Source of the DNA: Didymodactylos carnosus
Taxonomy: Eukaryota; Rotifera; Eurotatoria; Philodinida; Philodinidae
DNA: 54,989 nt
Direction of reading: 5' to 3'
NCBI GenBank assembly: GCA_905250885.1
Contig: CAJNOQ010000322.1
Location: 1-54,989 of the forward strand
Part shown: one piece after another, positions 46,288 through 54,989 of the stretch
How positions within the stretch are numbered: position 1 is the stretch's first letter
How the letters are laid out: each line of letters begins with the position of its first letter
Translations under genes and position numbers: made by a program
The notes under the pieces: generated by a model
Seen by the model: only the letters and a program-made list of their open reading frames with translations
Databases searched by the model: none
Told to the model about the DNA's origin: nothing

Positions 46288-49200
46288 TTACATTTCGCCC
46301 TAAAATTGAAAAAAACAAGACATAATAATTATTTATTATAATATTCTTATAAATAACTTACAGTTGCTAATTTTCGTTTCATTTCCATCATTCTCAGTAT
46401 ATCACGCCAATATTTTATTTGTTTTGTACCATCAATCTGAACATCTTTTGTACTTTTTTGTTTTTCACGAGAGGCTTTTAATCGTTGTTCTTGTTCAGCA
46501 ATTTGTTTACTTAACACTTCTCTGAAGCAAAAAAAAAACAACAAAAAATATCATAAAATAAAAGTGAAATTATTTGTTGAACTAGTCAAATGAATGTATA
46601 CCTGTATGATTTATCAATTTTATCCTTTGATACATATGATTTCATTTCATCATTTGCACGTTTCAATTGTACATGACACAATAACATAGTTGATTTTAAC
46701 GTATGAAAACGAGATTCTTGTGCATATTGCTCTTCATAAAGACTACGAACTTCCTAAAAGAGAAAAAATAAATAAATTAAATAGTTGAAGAGGAAAGATG
46801 TAAAACTTACTCCTTCTAATGTTGCACGATTACTTTCAAAATTGGCATTCAATGTATCATATTTCATTTTTTTCGCTTCATATTCACTGTTTATCTCCTA
46901 AATTTGAAAGAAACAAAGTTAGTTTGTTTGCTATTAGTTTGTCTTATATATGATAACTTACTTTTACTTTTTCTCGTAATGGTTTAATCTCTTTCAAAAT
47001 TGGATCTAATTCTGCTTTTTTACTAGCCATTTTACTATTCAACGTTTTTATTAATTGTGTTATTTCATCTAAACTTTTGCCTTTTAATTCATCTTGTTCA
47101 GCTTTCATTGTTGACACTTCTTCAAGACGTTCATAAGCAGAAAAATAACCTTCAACACCTTTTTTACGTTCTTCGATTGTCTAAAAACACGAAAAGCTCA
47201 TAGATCAGTTACATTCATAGATATATTTGTCACATTTATCTACCATTGAACTTTTCATTTTTTCAACTTGTTCTTTTAAAATTTCTTCTGTTCGTTTTAA
47301 TAGTGATAATTCAGCTGTCATTTCTGATATCTCTTGTCGTTTTTTCTTGTATGTATTACTTTTACTACGGAGCATATTGACATACCGCTGAAACTAAATG
47401 AAAACAAAACAAAGTACATAATTGTTGCACAGAGAATAATAAATAATAATACGAACTTCTTCTCCTTGTGGTACATCATTGTTTGACCGTCCTCCGGCAA
47501 CATCAGGATGACGACCTTTTTGATTTAATCCATTTTCAAGTGTTTCATTTTCTGCTCGCAAATGTGTCAAACGTTCAGCTGCTTGATCTTTTTTTCGAGC
47601 AATAATTAATGCCTTAATAGAAATTCAAAAAATTAGTTTTATTTTTATTTTTTATTAATTGCACATACTTGTTGCCGAAATACTGCCAAATTATCAGCAG
47701 TAGGATCTTTAGCAAAATTTCGTTTTTCATGTAATTTACTGATAATTGCAGTTAATTCAAGAACCTAAACAAAAATGATAATTAAAAAATACGTAATCAA
47801 AATTAGAGAGAAATAGTATAGACATACTTTTGAACGATAATTACTCAATTCTGTTTGTCCTAATGCTTTATTATTTGTTACTTCTGCATAATAACTCATT
47901 TTTGTTTTCAATTGACGTAATTGTTTAGGAAATTTATCTGTGACTAAGTAAGAATTCACCTGATTTTCTTCTTCCATACGTTTCATTATTGCTAAAATAA
48001 AAATTATAGTTGTCATATCAAGTACATTTTACTAGTTATGCTCCTAATTTATGTAAATAAAATATGTTAAACAATCGCTCAGATGTGTAAAAGAGTGATT
48101 AAAAATTTATAATATACATCCATTTTTACAGTAGCAAGATAAATCTTACCGTCTGGAGATTGATCAACACTTGATGATCGTTGTTCCATTATTTGTCTCT
48201 CAACTCTTGTTATTTTCTGATTAAGTTGATGTATAACAGTGTTCAAATCTTGTTTCATTTTACTTAATTTTTCTTCTTTTTCAACTTCTTTACGATAATT
48301 TTTAGCTAATTCTATTTGTGATGCGGGAACTTTTTGAACCTACAAAAGATTAAATAAGTTTTGAATTTAGTTAAAAGTTAAGCAAAATGAGTTTTGAACG
48401 ACCGTCTATGTATGAACGACAAAGATGATCTTACAAATCGATCATTTTAAGTCAGAACATAATCTACACAAATCATTTTCTTAAATTGTACACAATTCTG
48501 ACCATGCCATCATAACAAGAAATATGTGTACAAAATGATAATCTAACATCTGCGGTTTTTATTAAGATAGTTCTACTTTTGTATATTAGTTTTGCATCAA
48601 CATATTATAGTATAATATCCAAAAAAAGTGATTAATGAGCTTAATTGCCTTATTTCTAAAAAAAATGTCCAAGCTACTTTCCCCAACTTTCGAACAATTT
48701 ATGTTCTGATATTACGATTACCAATCAACAAGAGTACAATAGTCTACTACAGAGACCGAAACCGATCGGGTTGAGTCCGGGCCAACGTAAAAGATATTGA
48801 TCTGGATCGGATCGGGTGGCGTTTGGTTGATCTGTTTCGGTCTAACTCAGGTCAATATAAAATAAACTGCCTGAATTACCCAAACCTTTCCAGTCATAAA
48901 AGGAAAAACTGACAGAAACCGTAAGGAATCTGACCATTTTTTGGAAAAAATATCAAAACAATCTGACTAAGATAACTTTTCTTTAGGAAAGAAGTGTTGC
49001 TTTGCGAATGTGTACGAAAACATTTTCATGTTTCGGGTCTAGTTCGGATCACAGCTGCGAAATTTTCGGGTCCGTTCGGGCCAATGTATAAGATATTGAT
49101 TTGGGTCGGGTTGGGTTCGGGCCAACTCACATTCGGGTCGAGGCACGTTTGGTTGACCCGTTTCGGTCTCTAGTCTACTATATTAACTTAAAATATCAAA

Positions 49201-50039
49201 TATTTTTCTACCCACGCGATTTTTTTGTCGATCTAAACGCTTGAGTAACGCTCCTTTTTCATCTTCTAATTGTTTAATATCTCGTCGAAGATCATCAATT
49301 GTATGCGGGGTTGATATTAACTCTTTGTAGGATCTGTGAACGTCTTTAAATATTTCCATTAATTCGTCGTACTAAATAAATAAAAAATAGAATTATAAAT
49401 TTAAAAGGTAAAAGTAAGTGTTTGATGCGTACTTTTTCATATTGTTCTGCAATTTCTGGATCATTCAGAAACTCAGCAGGTATATCGATTTTCGATAAAT
49501 AACGTCCTAAGTAAATCTAAACGATTTATTGCTTTTGTTGAATAGAAAAATATTACAATAATACCTAAATAAGCACGTTCTTTGTGTTCGGGCATTTTTT
49601 CTAGTAACCAGTATAATGCTGGATAAACAACACTTTTTTCACCACTGACTAAGTTCTGACGAAATGTACTCCTGTCAAATGAAAACAATATTTTTAAAAC
49701 AATATATATCAAATAATAAATAAAACCTACACGTCTGTATCTATTTTAGGTCTGTAACCCAACATTTTCAATGTAGTCATTATACGAACGGCAGTTTTTT
49801 CAGCGTCCTCATCACGTATATCAATTTTATGCTACAAAAATGATGAACAAATTAGTTTTAGTAAAAATTCATATCAGTATAGTTACACTTTGATCATAAG
49901 GATCAATGGCTGCAAATACGTCGGTGAGAACTTGTAATAATTGATTATTTGTTAAATTGTCAAATGTAATGATAGTATAATCCTTCTTGAATGGTGCCTT
50001 TTTTAAACTTTCCACGATATATTTCAATTGTTCAACCAT
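46288..50039 (-). CDS. IFT81: Intraflagellar transport protein 81
   Basis: Fifteen coding exons (5'-3'): 49887-50039, 49731-49831, 49565-49671, 49433-49506, 49216-49371, 48150-48339, 47828-47991, 47669-47764, 47457-47612, 47244-47393, 46962-47180, 46811-46897, 46602-46753, 46362-46521, 46288-46299 (with stop). The product is 658 aa, close to the roughly 676 aa usual in animals. Residues 1-130 form the calponin-homology-like domain that binds tubulin with IFT74: [57 protein letters not shown]. The rest is coiled coil with family landmarks [24 protein letters not shown] and [12 protein letters not shown]. It acts in the IFT-B complex, carrying cargo along cilia. The last exon adds only Gly-Glu-Met and a stop. 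Two donors are unusual (GTTCGT at 47456, GTGGGT at 49215). Confidence 0.93.
48340..49215 (-). other. IFT81 intron 5, enlarged by a transposon
   Basis: At 876 bp this is the largest IFT81 intron. About half of it is the hAT-like MITE at 48750-49172. Removing the element and one duplication would leave about 445 bp. Confidence 0.75.
48750..49172. mobile_element. hAT-like MITE in an IFT81 intron
   Basis: Termini are CAGAGACCGAAACCG and, reversed, TAGAGACCGAAACGG. The 8-bp flank GTCTACTA is exact on both sides (48742-48749, 49173-49180). GGGTC/GGGCC words crowd both ends, and a stretch containing AAGATATTGATNTGG and CGTTTGGTTGA is present twice in direct orientation. It is 423 bp and non-coding. 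Confidence 0.82.
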
Positions 50040-52839
50040 TTTTGACTAATTTGTGGATTTGAGTCTAAAACATGTACAAGTGTTTGCGCTCACTTCTATA
50101 CTAGACTATAAATTTCGGATTTGTATTAAGCAAAAGGAAGGTTTCGCGCAATCTTGCTTGTGTTTATGCAAGAAGTTTCCCTTGGTCAATTTCTTTGGCT
50201 GTAACAGAGAACAATCAAAAATAACGAACTCATTTCAATTAATTTAAATCGTTTTTTAAGTGAGGAGTATTTCTCCTAAATCTCAGGACTAAGATGAGTG
50301 TAAGTAGGAAAAGTTGAACACAACAGTGTAAATAAAGATGTACGTAGAGTAAAGTATTGTTATAAAATTGAATAGTAAACCTGAATTACAGTACAAAATC
50401 GTAGTTGCCTGTTTTGGTATCAAATAACTTTGCTGGAAGATGTTATGTGCACGTGGCGCAAGACTTCAAAGCAAAAGCTTTACCGTTACCAGCATCTTAA
50501 TCCTGAACTTTACTAGATCTCTAGAAGAAAAGAACATCTCCGTTTTTCCTTAACTTCCCTATAACTTGAAAGCACTGGAGAAAATGTTTTTCTCACTCTT
50601 TTTTAGTGTCAACTATGCTTTATTATTACAACAAACTTTTTTGCCATTAAATATGTGTTATTAACTTCATTACCAAGCAACTGGAAATATCGAGATCGAT
50701 AAGTGGTGTCGCCGGCTGATTTACTATGAGAAACAAAAAAGATCGAAGATAGACAAAGCATTATTCTGAAATAGATGATCCGTACAATACAATAGTCAAA
50801 AAATGCTACCTATTAGTAGTTAATAGATAGTGGCGCCTCATTTTGGATACCTTTAGTTCTTTTATAGCTTAATATCACTAAACACTGGAAAACCTGACAT
50901 CCGAAAAGTCAGTGATTATGCCATCCACTTTTCCGTATGGTACATCTAGGAAAGTGGATAAATGTTCTTTGTTTAGAACATAAATTTAAAAGGTTGTTTA
51001 TGAACCACTTTGGCAGATCAAAACTGTTGTTCTACTCGATGGTCAACTTTCGTAAATAGTGCCATCTACATAAGATCTTTTGTCGTACCCCAAAAAACGT
51101 TTGTATGACAGTAAACTTGCTGAACAAACATGAGCACATACTCATCCAACTGTTACATTTTGCTGATGCGGAGTATAGGTTGTTTTGATTTTTGGTAAAA
51201 CTTTTATAATAAGCTTTTGGCTTTACCGACCTTCCCTAACGTAAGAGTATCTGGAAAAATGAGGGTGAAAATGAGAATTTCTGGAAAAATGAGGGTGAAG
51301 AATGGAAAGTGCCTAGGATAGTTGTATGGACAAAGTTATAGAACCTACTGTGTGTAGCTGAAAATTAGCCCGAAAATACGGGGTTATGCGACTAAAAGTT
51401 TTTTTACATCTCAGCGTGATATGATTAAAAATAACACAAATTCTGAATCTCGGCTGTTTCTTGTACGTGTCTCGGCGTAAGAAATTTTCCGTTTTTGTAC
51501 TAAACTGGCGGAGAAATCACGGTGTTTTCCGAAACAATCAAGTTTCCGTAGAGGGATGTCTAGTAAAATTGGTTTTCATATATAACATAAGTTTTGGATC
51601 AATAAAATACTTATATTTTTTTCAGGAACTTTCAAGGTCGAACATTTGCGTCTTCCTCCCCTCGCCCCGGCACACATCCGTACAAGTTACGAGTTTTCTA
51701 TTATTTTCTGACTTCGATACCTCCAGTTATATGTTTAGAAAGATATGCATTTATTGAATAAACTGTTCGAAAATAGCTAACATAGAAAACACATCAAAAA
51801 TACATAAATTCAGGGACTATCAGTATCTGACTGTTTGCGTACATATAAATAGAAATCATAAGAAATCTATATGTTGATCTGAAGTCGGAAAGTCAGGGGC
51901 GCAAATAACGGAAAAAGTGGGAGGGTGCGCACCTCAGAATAATTGAAAAAGCTGTTGTTATCTTATCCATTGTTCCTCGCACAAAAACTTTTTTTATTAG
52001 TTTCACGGTACCTCAAAGAGAGATTTTGTTTTACACCCCGCTTATGTTCTGCTTCTATATGCGGCCCTGCGGAAAGTAATAGGGAATTCGCAAACATATC
52101 ATATACACCAAGACGTATTGTTATCATCCGTTGCATACCGAAATGAATTGCCAGCGAATGCGAATTTATTTTATAGAAAATCAAATTCTCCGTAAATGTG
52201 TATTTTTCACGCTGTAATCGTAGATGACTAAGCAATGATAATTATTCATGAAAAAATGGTTTACAAACAAAAAATTCTGATGTCTGCCTGCTATTAGAAA
52301 AATACTCACTGTGTACCGGATACGGAGAATAAAAACAGTTGTAACGCGTTGGACCTTTCTAGTGATTTTCAAAAACAACAAATACATAAGTAAGGATATC
52401 AAATTTAATTGTGAAAAACTCTTTTAGACGTATTTTTAAATGTGTTTTAATACTATCACATTATCATTGCACAATATCGATAATAGAGCAAAATGAAACG
52501 AGAAAATAAAACGATGACAGTTTTTTAGTTTAGGTATAAAATAAAGACGAGAAAAATTAATTTTCACATCTACTTCCCACCAGTTGAACTACTTTTATTA
52601 CGGTAAGGAAATAAAAAGTAATACCGGGTCCAATTCGAAGAAGTAGTGTGAAAGAAATCTCGTCTTTGAGCTATGCAGTGATCCACTAAAGTAAATTGAA
52701 CAAAATAATTATTAATACAGTTACTTATGGTTCTTCATTACTAAGTTAATAATTTGCCCTTGTAATTCGTCAATAAAGTTCTTATATGTACATAGAACAG
52801 TTTATATTGCAAAACTTGAAATATAATTGCTAACAGGTT
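50040..52839. other. Region upstream of IFT81 without a recognised gene
   Basis: 2.8 kb of AT-rich DNA. Frames at 51461-51757, 51943-52146 and 51963-52235 overlap each other and have no homology I recognise. Apart from a short direct repeat near 51.25 kb nothing structured was seen. The IFT81 promoter should lie in the first few hundred bases. Confidence 0.5.
51251..51299. repeat. 30-bp spaced direct repeat
   Basis: CTGGAAAAATGAGGGTGAA occurs at 51251-51269 and again, identically, at 51281-51299, a small tandem duplication. Confidence 0.8.
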
Positions 52840-53151
52840 TTAGAACATTACAACCAGATTTTTCTTTCTTTTTCTGGCCATTGATGGTGTCGCAAGTGCC
52901 AAATGTTGAAGGGATTTTGATTGTGGTTGTTGCTTGTTATGACGATGGTGTCGGTTAGGAAGGGGTAAGTTCAGATTTTCCCGACTACTATGAATAGATC
53001 CTTTTGCATGATCAATTGGTTCAATACTTGCTTGTTGTTCTACAAATAATCTCATTTGCCTCTTTATTCGATGAAAATGACTGGCTGTTGTTGGACTCAT
53101 ATTTGTTGCTGGTTGTTGTGTTGGACTATTCCAAAAACGTTGGTTGGACAT
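52840..53151 (-). CDS. Hypothetical protein, 103 aa, or first exon of a gene
   Basis: An ATG-initiated frame rich in Gln, His, Ser and Pro, ending with a basic tail (MARKRKKN). It includes SHFHRIKRQMRLFVEQQ and NLPLPNRHHRHNKQQPQS. It has no domain I recognise. A minus-strand TATATA word lies about 140 bp upstream of the ATG. It may be a short single-exon gene, or the first exon of a gene whose later exons I missed: a weak donor (GTTGTA) occurs seven codons before the stop. Composition is more protein-like than the other orphan frames nearby, but chance cannot be excluded. Confidence 0.35.
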   Translation of the reverse strand: MSNQRFWNSPTQQPATNMSPTTASHFHRIKRQMRLFVEQQASIEPIDHAKGSIHSSRENLNLPLPNRHHRHNKQQPQSKSLQHLALATPSMARKRKKNLVVMF

Positions 53152-54989
53152 TTATTTGTAGACGGTATCGTTTGCTTAAAGACTTGGTTTAAAGAAACAC
53201 AGATATCTCTACGCTCTTTTACCTTCCTCTGTTCCTCTTGATGAATTATTTATTTGAAATTGTTGTGTAAAAAACGGTTCGTTTCACACGTTATATACAG
53301 GTAACTAATTAACCATCTAAAGTCATGCACATTTTTGTCCCTTCTCCCACCTATGTATCCGTGCGTGATTTTTATAAACAGTCGGAAAAACATAATGTTT
53401 CTTCGTCATGTCATTGCCGTATCTGATGAAATCCAAGGTAAACTTTCCATATGTCTTTATCAGATAGTATGACGTATAAGTTGTACACTTTAGAACAATA
53501 TTTAAAGACCATAATTCCGAAATCTATTGATAAAAAAACGAATATACCTTGTATTATTCGCTTGATTAACATCTACATTAATCACACTCAAACACAGTAG
53601 TGTTTCTTGCTTGTTTCGCAGCTCGGTTAATGCTAGGAATGTGACCGTCATCGTTTCTCGTTAATGTAACGAACGTTATCACAAACATGTTATAGCATTA
53701 TAAATAATGGATTAACAGGTACCATCTTCCCTTAAGATGATAATGGTTTAAACTATATTTATTAAAAGATAAGCTTCTTCACATTCCCTGCTAAATCGGC
53801 TTGCCATTGTATAGCAAGAAGTGTAAGTCTACGATGTCGTACATTACCAGTAACAATCAGAATGACAATTAAAAATAGAAGTAGTCACAGTGATCTATCC
53901 TCTAGTAAAACTGCGCAAGGTGCATTGAATATTCTATATGGAGCCGCTGTAAGATCTTACGCTCACTATATCCTATCAAGAAATATGTTAACAACACTAG
54001 TTGTGCTTCACTAACATTTTCCGAGAAAATAATTTTAAGAGAATAAATACCAGGGTGCGCCAAAATGATTGCAACATTCTTTATTTTGCATATATCTCAG
54101 TTCAGAATTATGGTAAAATTTTAATCTCTTTTTTAGAAGATACGTCATTTAATTCTCTACAAAAAACATATTGAACATTTTTCTATATACCTTAAAAAAT
54201 AAGAGAATATGAAGAGAATATGAAGTCGAACGGTATATCCTTACGTGCAGTTTTCTGTATCGCTTAGAAGTATGTTCTTTGTTCTAATAAAAACATATAA
54301 CGGCTGATTATGAAAAAAATTGGGTCAAAATAGCTTGAAAAATCTGTGAAAGTCGATTTTTGCATCACATTTTTGGAGTAGTAGAAAAGTATTGTTATTC
54401 GATTTTAAGTAACCTTGTGTGCTTTTGGTAACCAAAATCCGAGCAGTTTCTCGTTAACAACTCATTCCTCAAAGATCAGCTATAGGTTACGTCAAATATG
54501 TTTTTCTCATGTTTCTTCCACATAGACGACAAAGTAAATGTACCATTGGATAGACCCTAAAATTTTCTACAGAATGTTTGTAACATAACAGTTAACTGCA
54601 GTACTTTGATAGTAGTAGGACGCCTAGTATAATCCTACATATACAATAAAAGAGAACTGTCTTTTCTGGTTTGACAGCTGATGCGGAACCGAGAAAAATG
54701 ACTTTTACTTTCCCAGCAAAATTATAGGATTCGGCAGAGATGTCAGAATATCAGTACGCAGTGTATTCTCTGGGCTTGCTGGGCTTGGTGTATTCCGGTG
54801 TATTGTAGACCACAACACTTATCTGAATCTCTTTGCGCGGATGGCACAGTGGGCATTTTCCCATAGAGCAGGCGGACATCTGATTTTTTGAGTTAGAAAA
54901 TGATTATTTTAGCATAATATGGTCTTATTATGTGTCAGATATTAGCAGAAGTAAAAAAGGTCGAATTCGAAAAAAATTTTTTTCGACAA
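53152..54989. other. Right-hand flank without a recognised gene
   Basis: 1.8 kb of AT-rich DNA with no supported ORF. The words CAGGGTGCGCCAAAATG near 54052 and CAGTGGGCATTTTCCC near 54849 resemble transposon ends, but no partner terminus is visible inside the window. Confidence 0.45.

Noticed and set aside
50403..50690. GTTGCC and GTTGCTTGGTAA words considered as RFX X-boxes for IFT81
   Set aside because: The half-site spacing or sequence does not fit the X-box consensus, and single half-sites are expected by chance.
54052..54989. Words resembling transposon ends near the right edge
   Set aside because: Only one end of each would be inside the window, so no terminal repeat or target duplication can be tested.

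Overview
This is invertebrate nuclear DNA. It is AT-rich, genes are cut by many GT-AG introns (mostly 50-80 bp, a few of 0.4-7.8 kb), and the introns hold non-autonomous DNA transposons. Nothing bacterial or viral was seen. The species cannot be fixed from sequence alone. A small ciliated spiralian such as a rotifer fits the mix of a giant muscle-type protein, IFT81, short introns and hAT-like MITEs, but that is inference.

Both recognised genes are on the minus strand, so the window reads right to left. From 50039 to 46288 lies IFT81, 15 coding exons giving a protein of about 658 aa, complete. From 45374 to the left edge lies one giant gene of the obscurin/UNC-89 class. I could place 46 coding exons, phase-consistent throughout, giving at least 5,073 codons; the 3' end is outside the window. 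Domain order: short N-terminal peptide, Ig1, Ser/Pro linker, Ig2, Ig3, acidic/Ser linker, SH3, Ser linker, second SH3, DH (RhoGEF), PH, Ig4-Ig10, a Ser/Arg/Pro linker of roughly 260 aa, Ig11-Ig20, then Ig21-Ig35 (mostly a repeated two-Ig module without paired cysteines), a 303-residue PEVK-like tract, and the start of a further Ig. Such proteins tie the contractile lattice to membranes and Rho signalling; the PEVK tract suggests a titin-like spring as well.

An internal promoter with a TATA box probably starts a shorter isoform at 20316. It would have a 171-residue Cys/Ser/Tyr-rich N-terminus followed by DH-PH. The main isoform appears to use a 3' splice site inside that same exon.

The large introns and intergenic stretches hold hAT-like MITEs with 8-bp target duplications, fold-back elements, two cases of element-inside-element, and CA microsatellites. 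A 103-codon ORF near the right end is the only other candidate gene. The remaining long stretches showed no gene.
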